Origin: Pyrenochaeta sp. MPI-SDFR-AT-0127
Taxonomy: Eukaryota > Ascomycota > Dothideomycetes > Pleosporales > Cucurbitariaceae
NCBI GenBank assembly: GCA_020747015.1
Contig: JAGTJM010000084.1
Coordinates: 1-64,000 of the forward strand
DNA length: 64,000 bases
Direction: 5' to 3'
Each line of letters opens with the position of its first letter. Position 1 is the first letter of the stretch. Positions 35,711 through 48,381 of the stretch are shown one piece after another. The notes under the pieces were generated by a model. That model saw only the letters and a program-made list of their open reading frames with translations. It had not been told where the DNA came from and did not search any database. A program made the translations under genes and the position numbers.

Positions 35711-36233
35711 ACGACTCGCCTTCGCACACCGTCCCTCTCTCGATTCTCGGTTCCCAATCTCACTTTCTTCTTTACGTCACCTAAAACGAGCGATCACGGG
35801 AATTACGCAAATGGCGGGAAGCGAGCGATCAGTCTTCCAAGTGGGGAACATCTTCAAATGAGGGATGCATGGAGTGGATTGGTGGACATGTTTCATCACC
35901 GGACACTCTCACTCATGGCGCTTTGGGTCTGAAAATGATATGGGTCGGGATCGGACCTGATGGTTTAGACTAGGCAGTGATGAATGAATGCACTTGCTCT
36001 GGTCGAATGAACAACATTGATTACAACTACATTGGTGACGTGAATTGCTCCGAAATCAACATATATGCTCAGTGAAGATGGTATGCACAATTCTTAGCGT
36101 ATACTAGATAGTATATCAAACGACGCAACGAAGCATCAAAGATGTTATAGGAGTAGGATCTATGCACAGTTCGATCAGCAATCCCATCTGAGAAAGTCAT
36201 AACTCTAACCATATGCTCAAACATCGACCCTCC
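35711..36233. other. Convergent 3' intergenic region
   Basis: About 520 bp between the tail-to-tail ends of eL39 and NTA1; no coding support. Confidence 0.5.
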
Positions 36234-37399
36234 CTATCGTCCACTCCTCACCTGGAACTTTGGCCGCTCAGCGAGGTCCACCACAAGACACTTCTCTTCA
36301 CTCTTCCCTGCCGTCTCAAACAAACTTACAACCCCTTTCTCGATCTTGATAACTGTACTGCTGCCCGCATAGCATACCCCCTTCTCCATTCCGCACCGGT
36401 TCGCCATTATAACGTACACTGGTTTATCGTTCTTCGCTTCCACAAGGGGCTGGAACCGCTCGACCCAGTATGCTACAGTGGTGACGTCGGGTTGTGTGGG
36501 GTCAGTGAGCAATTCTGTGGGCGTGAGGTGGCATAGCCAGGCCATGCTGATGCAGAGGAGCGGGGACTGGGAAGAAAGCGCCAGCGAAGAAAATTCGTAA
36601 TCGTCCCAGGGAGAGGTGAAGCGGAAAGGATTTATATCCATGCATATACCCAGTGTGACCTTTCCCAACGCCCCCAGTTCACCCGCAAAGAATGGCGCAT
36701 CTTTCGACGACGGATCAGAGAGCGTATGCGCGCAGGATCCAGGGCCTTCGGACGCCCAGGTTTCGTCTGTGTAGTAGAGGAATGATTTCCGGTAGTTGTG
36801 CAGTATCGTTCCTTGTGGGCTAACGGTCACTGTGGAGTTGTACTGTGTTTGCGTGTCTGAGGGGTTAGAGGAAGGGACAGTGATTTCTGGATAGCCTATG
36901 GTGACGTGACATGTGTAGTGTCTCGCTACTTGGATGGCCCATTGGGTACTGATTCCGGATGTTGTGGGCTCAAGGAAGGGCTTTATCTCCTCCAAAGAGT
37001 GGAAGTTGTATCCTGGGTGGTATTAGTATACTTGAGCTGCTTTACAGGATTTTACATGGGATGTTATGACGATCGAAACAGAAACTACGCATGTGCTGGG
37101 CATGTGTGACTGAACCATGGCTGAGCCAAATCCCAAGGTTGACTAGAGGTGAGTGATACACAGACTTGTAAGTAATCTAACTAAAGCGCAGTCCTGTTCC
37201 AGCTATACACTACATCATATGTCTTTGAAAACGGCGTCACTGGAGGTAGAGATCACGCACCGGAGAATGCTAGTTCAGGCAGAACAAGCCAATCCAAGTC
37301 GGCTGGTATTCGTGTATTCTGCAAGATGTTGTCTGCTCTTCGAATGTTCTCTTGAACGAGTCCTACTTCGGGCGCAAATTGTAGGCACGCAACCTTCAT
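36234..37399 (-). CDS. NTA1: Protein N-terminal amidase (Nta1-like, carbon-nitrogen hydrolase)
   Basis: Exon 37399-37261 joins exon 37012-36234 in phase: 305 residues. The nitrilase-superfamily catalytic triad is visible: Glu in WLVLPELAFSG (about residue 43), Lys in NYRKSFLYYTDE, and Cys in GICMDINPFRF. The ICMDINP box is specific to the fungal Nta1 type. The enzyme deamidates N-terminal Asn and Gln of proteins, feeding the Arg/N-degron pathway. The start MKVACLQFAPEVGL matches the family start. The 248-nt intron is long for this window but both ends and phase fit. Shorter than yeast Nta1 (about 457 residues), as in other filamentous fungi. Confidence 0.88.
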
Positions 37400-37944
37400 C
37401 TCCAACTCTTTCCCCGTTTGGTTCGGTTGTAGTAGAAGTGAAGTCTTGGCTGAATCCGTCTAGGATCTTGGTGATATTATAACTGCCCAATGAGATTGAC
37501 CACCGATCGTATTTAAGTTGTAAATTCAATGGGCGCCGCAGAGATACTAGGTTGTCGGTTGGACACGTTTATTTGACCCTTGAGGTTGTGGCAGCGGCGC
37601 CTCAATTGCGGGGATCGACTGATTCAGGTTCGCAAATTCTTGATTCTGTTTCCCTTGTGTCCGAAAAGCAATCAGGTGGGGGCCGTGTGAAACGTATTGC
37701 AAACAGAAAACTAAATAAAAGCTTACCAGCTGTGTTTGTTTCGGGGTATATGTGAGGTAGCAAGCTGTCCCCCACTACGGGAGCTGCAGCGAGTCGGCCA
37801 ATCACGCGCAGTCGGCATTTAAGCTTAACTGCAACAAGCTATGACGCGGATACTTTTCGATGGGCTCACATTCCTGCATCTTACAAGGCGGTACCACTTT
37901 GCGCCATGATTCCTTCATACCCGTAGCGCTCGAATCGAATTCCA
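37400..37944. other. Divergent NTA1/COQ8 promoter region
   Basis: 545 bp between the opposite starts of NTA1 and COQ8; no coding support. Confidence 0.5.
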
Positions 37945-40651
37945 ATGGCAGGCAGACGGCTGGTCGATGCCGCGAAGCTATTCAATGCCTCCACGTCCGT
38001 CGCACGGAAGCACATCGCGCTTCGGTCGAATCAGTTTGATGTCTACAATAAGACCTCTACCCTAGCGAAGGCTGTCAAGAACCAGACCGATCGGGTCACG
38101 CTGACAGCAGCGGCTGCGATTGCCCTCTCGAAGCGCTTCCGTGAAGAGGCCCCCACGTATGCGAAGGCGGCAGCAGAACGGGCGACGGGAACACAGCATG
38201 AGGGTATACCCCGTAGGGAGACAGTCAAAGGCAATGGCCAAGAAGAGGGTATCAGGGAGGGTTTAGAGCAAGATCATCACTATGATCGTTCCGAACAACA
38301 CACAGCACGCACGCCACCACCAGAGGATGAGCTAAAGATTGAGCAGAAGAAATCTCCGCGGCGACCGTTACCGGATGGAACGGTTCCAACTTCGGAATTG
38401 ACTATAGATCAAGATGATGGGGGACACGATACGTATCATAAGCGTTCGGTACCTGAAGCACCGAAAGAACCTCTGGCTGAAGATCAGGGTGTACGGGCTC
38501 CACGCACTGGAGAAGGCCTCAGGCCAGTAGAATCTGTCGAATCAACAATCCCTCTACCGAGACAGCCTACGAGAGTCCCTACAAAGCCTACTGAATCTAT
38601 TCCCTCCCATGCGAATGACCTCCAGCAACCCTCAAAGTCACCTCAAATACAAGAGCTTCAAAAGGGACATGACAGAGATGTATTTTACTCACGATCTGTG
38701 GAGTCGCAGCCTCCCGCGTTCTCGCAAATTCGCTCGCAGATACCGAAGCATACAGGAACAAGACAGGAAAGCGATGAACATGTCGAGGATACCCGACTGA
38801 ACCAAGACGTGTACTACTCGATTCCCAAGCCTGGAGCGAAACGAGCGCAGGAAGTCACACTAGAGGAGAAGATACCAGAGGGTATCAACACAGACGTGTT
38901 TCATTCGAGACGAGTGGCGAAGATGCTTGGAAGCGATCCTTTCTCCCGAAAAGAGCATCTGCAAAGGAAGACCAGCGGCAGACACCCGCTTGATGACCGT
39001 CCCGTGCCTTCCGTTAATGCTTCCCCACATGTCGAAAGGAGCAGCCAGAAACAGCCTTCGGAGGTGGAGCAGTCGGCCCAGGCTGCTACAACCGCAAGGG
39101 AAATGGAAGATCTTGCATCGAAGCTTGCTCAAGATGTGAGGTCAGAAGATGCTGTGTCTGAGGTACGCTTGCTCTGTCCTTTCGCTTGAAGCATGCTGAT
39201 TTGCTGACAGCTACATCATAGTCACCCAGTGAGATGAGTTCATTGCCGCAGAAGGCACCGTATGCATTGCGAGAGTCCAGCGTTCCGTCATCAAGATTTG
39301 GCCGCCTATGGCAGTACGCCGGCTTAGGTACCAGCATGGCTCTCGGGGCTGTTGGCGAAGGCCTCCGTCGTGCAACTGGTAGTGCTGCATCGACCACTGG
39401 TTCCCTCATGCTCAGCCCCGGAAACTTGGAGATTCTGGTGGCTAAGTTGTCACGTATGCGAGGCGCCGCTCTCAAACTTGGACAGATGATAAGCTTCCAA
39501 GGTCCGTAAACCAACCTTGAGAGGATTATGGGGGCTGACAATCGACAGATATCAAAATGCTACCGCCTGCAATACACGATGTTCTGCAGCGAGTGCAAGA
39601 CAGTGCAGATTACATGCCCGCCTCGCAACGCAACCTGGTCCTCTCGAGTAACCTCGGCGAGAATTGGCGTGACCTTTTCGAAACATTCGAGGACGTCCCT
39701 ATTGCAGCAGCATCAATCGGTCAGGTCCATAAGGCGGTCCTCAAATCCACAGGACAAGCAGTAGCAGTCAAAGTACAATATCCTGGCGTTGCCAACTCAA
39801 TTGACTCTGATCTCAGCAACCTTTCTATTCTTCTGACCGCGTCGCGCCTCCTACCCAAGGGACTCTACCTAGATAAGACGATCGCCAATGCGCGAACCGA
39901 ACTTGGCTGGGAGTGCGACTATGTCCGGGAAGCTGAAAGCCAGACCCGTTTCCGTGAATTCTTATCTGATGACACAGACGTGTTCACAGTACCGAGAGTC
40001 TTTCCGGAAGCCAGTGGACGAGAAGTCCTCACCGCCGAGTTCATGGACGGCGTTGGTGTGACAAAGCCAAAGAACCTCAGCCAAGAGCAGCGCGATTGGA
40101 TTGGCACACAGATCCTGCGTCTGTGTCTGCGAGAGATTGTGGAATTCAAATTCATGCAGACCGATCCTAACTGGACCAATTTCCTCTACAATGCGGAAAA
40201 ACAGAAAATCGAACTTCTCGATTTCGGTGCCAGTAGAGACTATCCCGATGAGTTCGTCGAACCATACATCAAAATCCTGATCGCGGCTTCAGAGGGCGAT
40301 CGTGAAAGCATTCGCACTCTCTCCCTTGAACTTGGCTACCTCACCGGTTCTGAATCACCTGCAATGCTTGACGCGCATGTCCAGTCTGTTTTGACGCTTG
40401 CCGAACCGTTTAGTGGTTCCGGGCCTGAATTATATGACTTCCAAGATCAGACAATTACAGACAGAGTGAGGGGCTTGATTCCAGTCATGGTAAACGAAAG
40501 ACTGGCGCCGCCACCAGAGGAGACGTACTCGTTGCATAGAAAATTGAGTGGCGCTTTCTTATTGTGCGCAAAGTTGGGTAGTAAAGTGCCGTGTCGCGAT
40601 CTTTTCGAAAAAGCTGTAGCAACATGGGAGGGTAAGGCAAATCTGAGATGA
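37945..40651 (+). CDS. COQ8: Atypical kinase COQ8 (ABC1/UbiB family), mitochondrial
   Basis: Exons 37945-39162, 39222-39501 and 39549-40651 join in phase to 866 residues. The UbiB core covers about residues 430-860: KxGQ in AALKLGQMISFQD, the Ala-rich loop AAASIGQVHKA, Lys in VAVKVQYPGV, ExD in ELGWECDYVREAE, the catalytic loop QTDPNWTNFL and DFG in LLDFGAS. The protein supports the coenzyme Q biosynthetic complex on the inner mitochondrial membrane. The roughly 400-residue N-terminal region is low-complexity Pro/Glu/Lys-rich and carries several short DVFYSRS-like repeats. Its start MAGRRLVDAAKLFNASTSVA is basic and could act as a presequence. Confidence 0.94.
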
Positions 40652-40967
40652 TTCCGCCTTGTTCCACACATCCGTATTTGTCATAATATCATAGACTGTA
40701 ACATTATATATCAACAATCTGTATATTATATTTGTTCGCTTCATCACAGAATTACCGCGCTTCAAACTGCGCTATTCTCTCTGTCCTCGGTTTTAACAAC
40801 ATCCTACACCAGCACTCATGATACCTCAATTTAGTTGTATTCCCACTTGTCGTTCGATCGGAAATACTATAGCCCTTTCGAACCTTTACTGGGGACTCGC
40901 ATTGATAACATATGTATGCTACTACCCTAAGTTGGGTTGGTTGTCGAAGAGAATATCGTTTGTTTGT
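40652..40967. other. COQ8 3' flank
   Basis: About 315 bp between COQ8 and the small hypothetical; AT-rich 3' UTR-like sequence, no gene. Confidence 0.5.
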
Positions 40968-41666
40968 TTATGTTAAGTTGCGTATCATTAATTTCTGGAC
41001 TCTATATATAGCGGCCTGTGGGTAATTGTCAGTCTGATGTCTGATTTTCCGTGAAACTTTTCGGGGCTGTAATTTTACCTTCTTCGCTCTTATAATTTGA
41101 TTCAATGCGGCTTGTGGTCCTCTCAGTTGGTAATCATCCTCCAAGTGCAGGAACACTTCGTCCACCTCACCCAATGGGTCTGGGTTATTTTCTCCGTTTT
41201 TCTCTGAATTATTTAGCCCGTGTACAGTGTTTGCTATTTGTGTGGATTGCGTTCGTTGCTTCGAGGCCGGGAGACAGAAAGGTCGCTCGTCCTTTGTTTC
41301 GTTAGACACACTTAATTGCACATCTTGCGCTTTGTTTTCCGCAATCTCGTGTGAACTTTGCTCCTTGACTCCTTCCTCATCCTCCTCCAATCTTGTGCTC
41401 TTGTTTCTTTCCCATGTCTCAGGCTCAACATCGTGGGGCGGCTGTGGCACCAGCGAAGCCCCAATGGATGTTATATCACTCTGTCTCCTCGTCGTAGCTG
41501 GCATGATAGGTCTCAGATACAAGCGATGCTGGTATTGGTTACAAACAATGAGTTTCTTCTTCCTGGACCGTGAGCGGCGTGATGGTGAATCATCAGATTG
41601 GAGGCAAGGGTTCAGCAAGAAGCTTGATATAGTAGACACAAGCAGTTGTAAATTGATTGCAGACAT
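40968..41666 (-). CDS. Hypothetical protein, 232 residues
   Basis: A single open frame with an ATG (MSAINLQLLVSTISSFLLN). A short hydrophobic start is followed by a basic cluster (SRRSRSRKKKL) and a hydrophilic Glu/Asn/Gln-rich body, ending with a Lys/Arg-rich part (AKKVKLQPRKVSRKIRHQ). No domain recognised. It is the longest frame in this gap and has no strong competitor on the other strand, but a chance open frame is not excluded. An internal Met (MPATTRRQSD) is an alternative start. Confidence 0.35.
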   Translation of the reverse strand: MSAINLQLLVSTISSFLLNPCLQSDDSPSRRSRSRKKKLIVCNQYQHRLYLRPIMPATTRRQSDITSIGASLVPQPPHDVEPETWERNKSTRLEEDEEGVKEQSSHEIAENKAQDVQLSVSNETKDERPFCLPASKQRTQSTQIANTVHGLNNSEKNGENNPDPLGEVDEVFLHLEDDYQLRGPQAALNQIIRAKKVKLQPRKVSRKIRHQTDNYPQAAIYRVQKLMIRNLT

Positions 41667-41960
41667 GGTAGGTAATGGAAGGTAGGCAGAGGTAAAGAAG
41701 CAGATTAGCAGCTTTGTTGAACAATTTGGAGAAGTTTGTGTGGTTTGGCGGTATTGAATGATTGCGGAACAGAGGTGCGTGTGTTTTGGTTGTCAAATTG
41801 AGGACGATATGGGTTGCACATGGTAACGCATTCCGATCAGATCAGAAGGAATGATGAATGAAGACAAATGAATACCCAATAAATGTTTGCCAATGCCATA
41901 TGTGCTAGCCTAATCCTTATCGTACAAGAGCCTCCAGGAAGAGTATGCTTTACAACCCGA

Positions 41961-43445
41961 CTATGCCTTTTCAACCTGGTTCTTGGCATCCTCCTCTTTT
42001 TTTCCATTATACCAAAGATACACAGCAAGCGCTATGAAAGATCCAAAACCACTAGCCATGATCATCCTGCCTCTGAACCCCTGCTTTCTCTTCAACGCCT
42101 CATCTCCTCCTAAGATAACTACTGCTTTCTTCGACCACGTATATTCAAGCCCGCTATAGATCGTTGTGCTAGCAACAATAGCTGACATGCCTTGAATCAT
42201 GGTTCTCACACCATCCTCCCCTCCGAGTAATTCTTGGATCGACATGAGGAGCCCACCTGCTGCGGATGAGGTAGCTGAAGGATCGTGCAAAAGGTTTGTG
42301 CAAAGCAAGGTACCGAGTAAACTCAGTTGCAAGAACGTGTTGAATTTGGAGATTGTTGTAGGGTGTACCTCCGCACTTGGTAGGCTGAAGTCCCAATACC
42401 TGGCCATGGTCTTCGGGGCAGGGAGACTCGCATACCGGTAGTATAGTGCGGAAATGGCCAGACTGACATCTCTTCCCAGAATGAGGGCAAATAGCGGCAT
42501 CGGTAGACTTCCATTGACAGCCAAACACGTCACGAGGGTAGTCATCAGGAATTTGTCGGCCATAGGGTCAACTACGCTTCCTACGACGGTCTGAAGATTC
42601 CAGCGTCGGGCTATCCATCCGTCGAGAAGGTCAGAGAAGGCTGCATATGCGAAAAGTGAGAAAGCATAGAGATGATGATTGTGTATGATGAGGTAGCCGA
42701 CCGCCGGAGTTGCAATCAGACGTGTCAGGGTGAGAAAATTGGGAATGTTGTAGATGTTTTCATGTCGAACAGTGTCGAGCTTGAGTGTAGATTTCAGGGT
42801 TGTGGCCAGTTTCGCAGTAGCTGATGGTGATGGTTGTGGCTAGCAGAACGTCAGCATAAATCCTCAAGAAGAAGTTCAAAGAACTATACATCATGACAGT
42901 ATAGATGTATATCTTCATGTCCTGACTCAGGCTGATATGGAGATCTTATTGCTAAAGTTGATTATCGCCCATATGTTAACCTTTAGATTGACAAAGAGAA
43001 CTCAAGGCCAAAACCCTCGGCGAGCCGCATTCCCACTGCTCCGAGCATTCCATAGTGATATATTACGGTTGATTGACAAGTGGCAAAAATAATGGCGGCA
43101 TCTTCCGTGGACCAAAAGGAATATATGACCTACCTTGCTGTCTGTTGGGTTGGACGCCTGAGTGGAGACATTTCCCCCTTCCTTATCTCTGAGCTTTTGC
43201 GAACTTGAAGTACTTAAAAGACGGCCCGAGTGTATGCTTAATCGAGACCTAGAGCTTGAAAGAACTCGTGTTGGTTGGGTGGCATCATTGCGGACCCATG
43301 AACAAGAAGCACGTGAGCTTAAGGGACAAAAAGTTTCGCTGATTCGTGTTCGTCGCGCGAGTCCTCGCAGCCCCAATGAAGATTGAATATGGCAGATGAA
43401 TGGTGCCGAAGGGACTCTGGCCCCCGCCATAGATAAAGATAACAT
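41961..43445 (-). CDS. CRD1: Cardiolipin synthase (CDP-alcohol phosphatidyltransferase)
   Basis: Exon 43445-43134 and exon 42839-41961 join at phase 0 to 396 residues. The CDP-alcohol phosphotransferase signature is complete: DLLDGWIARRW then GSVVDPMADK, i.e. DGxxAR...GxxxDxxxD. Neighbouring family boxes are NIPNFLTLTRL, LILGRDVSL, LYYRYASLPAPKTMARYWDF and SAEVHPTTISK, diagnostic for fungal Crd1. Exon 1 encodes a Ser/Arg-rich leader (SSSRSRLSIHSGRLLSTSSS) fitting a mitochondrial presequence. The enzyme condenses CDP-diacylglycerol and phosphatidylglycerol into cardiolipin in the inner membrane. Start could be Met at 43445 or 43430. The 294-nt intron is the longest in the window; an extra small exon there is possible. 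Confidence 0.92.
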
Positions 43446-46400
43446 CAATACGGACGCATGTGATGTGTGGAGGCTATAGTGAGCTTCCAAAGTTGAGGCT
43501 CACAGCCGTCATGGGAGCGTTGCCAAGAGCCACTAGTGACGGGAAGGGTTGAAGCCTCACAACACGACCTCGATGCGAACTCACTGTCATTCAGAGCATG
43601 TCATCTATCTATATTTGATCGAAACAATTATGTATTGGCATCCTTTGCAAATTAGTTCACGAAATAATGGTGAAGTCATTTGCTAGACTTAGCCAGGTAT
43701 CACGCAAATCAACTTCAATTGGTCTCATTTGCTCGAGTTTCCAGCAAATATTTCCAGTAAGTAGCTACTCTGCCATTTGCAGGGTATTAAACTGTAAATA
43801 ATTGTTTCATGCTTCTCCTTTCTCACCAACCCAACAATAGATCCCAGTGATACTAAGCCTCTGTGAGGAATTTATCGATAGACACTCTCCGACGATAACG
43901 GACGAATTCCTGGGATTATCTCGAGTTCTCCAAATGTAATGGTGCCTTGCATTGTCTTATCATCTAGCTTTTTAAAGCAATGCTACCACAATCAGCTGAT
44001 TTCCAGACAGACGCCAGTCATGACAAACTCACAGAGTGGAGAATAGCCAATTACTTTACGTTCGGTACACTTGCCCGTTCTGAATCTTATATCACAACGA
44101 AGCCAACAAACGGTGTCAAAAGATGTTCAACGTCAATTCATCAACTGTCATGTCAAGTGACTGCTAGGGCGAACGAAATTTACTCGAGCTTTGGATGTTG
44201 TGCATTGACACGTTCGGCCCTCCTCAGTGCAAAAGCAGGCCACGTGCAAGCTCCATTAAACTCAACGGAAAATCGTAGCCGCTGGATGAACATGAGGCCG
44301 AGCTTTTGCCGTATCCTGCCCTGGGGAACTCAGGTCTTAATGCAAGTAGCATGATTGTCGTATGTTTTCGACTTTGGCATTCGCCGCCCCCCACTATCAA
44401 ACCCACACTGAAGGTTATACAAGTCATGCTCTCGGCTTCTGAAGAGGTCTCGACGCTTAATGGCGTAATAAGCTTTGATCGTCTGCACACAATTCCTGGA
44501 TGTGCCGATTACGCTCTGCTACATATCCGCACAAGCCGCAGGAACCGGATCTCCTCAATGTCCATAACGCCGCTGTGAAGCACGGCCTCCAGCAATTGAC
44601 TCTAAAACTCCTTTGGGTCCAGGACATGCAAAAGAACCACATAGCGGAGCCCATATTCCAAGCTGCAGCTATTCGACTTAGCGAGCAATAGAACTTAGTG
44701 CAAGTTTTCCGAGGGCCTTCCCAGCTAGATCCACAGTCTCCTTTTTGCAGCAGGAATGTATCTACTATTGCCTCTTTTCGCTTCTCGACTGCAGTGATTT
44801 CTATTTTCGAGCTGGCGCGATCTCTAGCTGTCCCTGTCTGGAGATGCGAACCATTGCATCCTAATCCTAGCATGAGCCACAATTCTTTAAGGCTGACTGC
44901 TGCCGACCAACTTCAAAATAAAGTTTGGCTCAGTCTTGGGTCATGTGTCGCGCATCAAAAAGGCACTAAAGACAAATCTCTGTCTTCGCTTCGATGGTCG
45001 ACTACAGGTTACGCTAGTAAACTTTATCCATCAAAGCCAAAACTTCGCCGGTGCCCTATGGCGCAATGATGAACGACATAGTGGGGTTCTAAAGCCATGT
45101 ACGTAGAACAAGTCCAGAAGAACTTAAGTTAAGCGCAGAGTGTTATAGTTCAGCGCTCGGACAGCTCACAATCGAAACCGTGTAATCCATATCTGTGTAA
45201 GCGTTGGATTTCCTGGAGTACTCCAGCTACGGATCAGCAGATTATCCCCGGCACAGGCCTGTTCAAGAATTACCGGCGGCTCAATCAGATCTCCCGCGCA
45301 GCATGCAGAGGTCGTATTCAAAGAGTCCATCTGCAAGTGACAAATAATCAACCTGAAACTTCGGCCAGTCTGATACAAGGACCCAGAATCTGATGCAGCG
45401 GGAGCAGATCATGGACTCGAAACACAGCTTGGGTCCGTGCCTCGATTGTACACAGCTCTTTGGCTCGTTAAGCAGTAGTTTTCCGGTGTCTTCTGCTACA
45501 ATCGCATGCATGGGGATCAGCGATGGGTAACTTTGGATCTCGTCCCAATGCGACCGGAAAACGTGCGTCCGCTGCAGGTGGAATCAATTAGGTTTGTACG
45601 GCCATGGCATCTGCCTACTTTGTCCGAAGACTTCAAACTGCAAAGCAAAGGGGTACGCAGATGTGGATATGGAAGCGGATAGCACGGCTAATCTTTCCAG
45701 CCGACTCTTCTGCGTGTCGGCTTGTCCACCCTCATACCAACTCGCCAAATGCCTCTTTTGCTAGTCATAGCTCTTCAATAGTGTAGAGCATGCCTCCGGG
45801 CCATGTGTTCTGGCAAGCTTTGGGCCACGGCTGTGGTACATGACTTGAAATTGCTAGGAAGGGTCCATTGACCAACCTGAATAGTATCATTTACCGAATC
45901 CCCCTAACCTGCTTCCTTCGTTCTGGACGACGAAAGCAGCAAGAGCAATATTCTCCTGCAGATGTTTTTCAACATCATGCAAAAAGGACGAATTCAAGCG
46001 ACACTATTCTTTTTTCGACCGGTATCCTCGTGTCCCGTTAAGGCAGTCAGGCAAAGGGTGAAGGAGTTTCAGAACTGTCACTCCAGCCCCGCTAGCGCAG
46101 GTACAGAACTCCACTATCCCAATGTGCTGTTTGCTCCGGTGGGTGTACCAAAGCTCGTACACACGTATGCGAGACTTCGTTTTGGGGAAACGGGACTGCA
46201 GGTCTGACGGTAAGGCACCAAGCGTTCGCAGAAACGGCACAAAGTCGGCATAGAGCCGGCTTCTCCACTCGCCATCATAAGTTTCGTAACAATTCAAGCC
46301 CTCGGCGTGCTCAGTGTCTTTCATGGACAGACTGGTTCCAAACAGTGGCACCCGGCTGAATCTCTCAACCATTCCGGACCAGATATTCACATACGGTGCC

Positions 46401-48381
46401 TTATGAAACAAGAAATTGCCTCCCTAACGGAGCAGTGGCAAGGGTTTTGGGTGTAGCATGCCAGCATAACGTCGACATAACGCGTCATTGGCAAGCTGCA
46501 GAGGCTGACAAGTTGGAGTGACGGTGCCTGTGATGACCAGCCTCCAGATGCACGAGGATCCCGGTGACAACATCGCATCTTAGCAACCCCCGGGTGTAGC
46601 GCTTGCGCAAGAATGGCAATGCCGCCGACAGTCCCTGATTCGCTAGCCGGTCAGTGTGTGAAAACGGCAGGGCCAAAACGGCCAGCCAAAAGCAAGTCTG
46701 AAACGGCTTCCACTCCCTCACTGGCTTGCGAGGGGAGCGTGACGCCGAAGTCTAGGCACTCCAGTCAATCGCAAAGAAGGCAATCGCTATCTTTGGATCG
46801 CATCTCAAGTAGCAGTGGGAGGTGATGGCCTCGTAGCGACAGATTGGACGAAGATGCTCCATTCTGCGAGATCTTGCAAAGATTTGCGAGAAGCTGGTGG
46901 GCGCTCCCGCCGGTCTGGCAAGCAGCGTGTTTCAGAATGGAGATCAAACGATGCCCCAGTGCTACTTCTGCTGGTTCCTGCATCTAGACGCACCTCACGC
47001 TCTCAATTGATCAGCCACAGAGGACGAATTGAGGAGCAAGGCTCGGTGGTAGCCATCGAGGGCATGTTCTCGTGATGCGAGCCCAATTTGCAAAGAGGTG
47101 CAGCGTCCAACGCGTGACGTTTCTACGTATTGCAGATGGTCAGCGGCGAGTGCCGGCACGAGGGGCGCGAGTCGAAGGCGGTTTTCAATAGCTCCAAAGC
47201 GCACGTTCTAGCGAGCGAGTATGGGTGTTCTAGTTGACAGCGGAGCCGGTGGTGAAGATGTGACGGCAAAACAGCGGTGACCCGAAGCCTTGCGATCAGC
47301 TGCGCGGCAACCATGGAACTGGCAGCGCCTCTTTTGGGCGTGGCTGCAAGGCTTTGGCAGTCCACGAGGTCGCCCCCCCTCCTGGGAGCAGCTACGCAGA
47401 GGTGACGGAGGAGGGGCCCATGGTGTTGAGGCGGGCCTCTCGCCGGACCTGCCCATTGCGCGGACTAGACTGGCGCAAGAAGCGTGGCCGTGGGTGAAGC
47501 ACAAAAGCGGGCGTCGGACCGCGATGATCAATACTCAAGATAGGCAAACTGGAAGTCTGTGTTTCCAGGCCTCGTGGAGTTGGGATGCAAGCGAGCGTGC
47601 AGCAGAGCGCTGGGCTAGGCCGGAAGCTGGCAGTGCGCCGACGAGGCCGTGTGGGCTTGACCGAGGGCAGGAGCGGCGGAGCGCAGGGCAGGAGCGAGCA
47701 GGCAGGGAGAGGGCAGGAGCGGCCAACGGGCGAGGACAGGGCGCCCTGAGCGCCTTCACCTTCCAGACCCCCATCGCATAATGCCGTCGTCTAATCTTCC
47801 TCGTCCACAGGCATCCCCCATGGATCATTCTCCACCCTCTGCCAGCGACATCCAACACACTAAGCGGCCAGCCAACCTCTCCCAGCGCCATCACGTCCCA
47901 TGCACGGCCGTCCCACGAGTCGCCCGCACCCCAGTCGCTTCCCTGCCGCTTCCCTGTCGCTACGCCGGCGTGCGCCACCCAATTGGCCGCCGCCCGCACG
48001 CTTACCAGCCAAGCGCAGGGCCAGGAATAACTCAAACATGCTAACGAGGGGTTTCAGAGACCTCTGACACCCCCCTAAAAGCTCCGTCCCTCCCACTTGC
48101 GTTTGAGATCTCCAGAGCCCTAACCTTCACTCTGTCCGGTCTTCTTGTACGTCGAGTCTGTCCACTCCGAGGCAGGCCCTCGATACGTTTTATTATCCCA
48201 TTTAACATATCTGATACCGTCGCTGGCCTTTTTTCCTTCGCTTTGCGCCTCACATTTTATTATTCGAACCTGGCAGGACCTTTCGAACGCCTCTCCATCG
48301 TGTTCCATCGTTCCAGAGGGCCATCACGTCTGAAGTACCAACTCCAAAACGTTTGTATAGAGGAACGTGTTGCAGCGCAGC
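43446..48381. other. 4.9-kb gene-poor region upstream of STE12
   Basis: No protein family could be recognised on either strand. Frames at 44457-44882 (-) and 46004-46411 (-) are moderately long but lack domains and splice partners. From about 47130 to 48050 the sequence turns GC-rich, giving long overlapping frames on both strands with Arg/Ala/Pro-rich products, best read as compositional artefacts. The final 320 bp are pyrimidine-rich, suggesting the STE12 promoter/leader. Confidence 0.5.

Noticed and set aside
37261..37399. Suspected frameshift in NTA1 exon 1
   Set aside because: Re-reading the strand showed a continuous frame leading to WLVLPELAFS; no indel is needed.
44457..46411. Possible genes at 44457-44882 and 46004-46411 on the minus strand
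   Set aside because: No recognised family, no plausible splice partners and competing frames on the opposite strand.
47290..48096. Long overlapping open frames on both strands
   Set aside because: GC-rich composition opens several frames at once; products are Arg/Ala/Gly/Pro-rich without domains.
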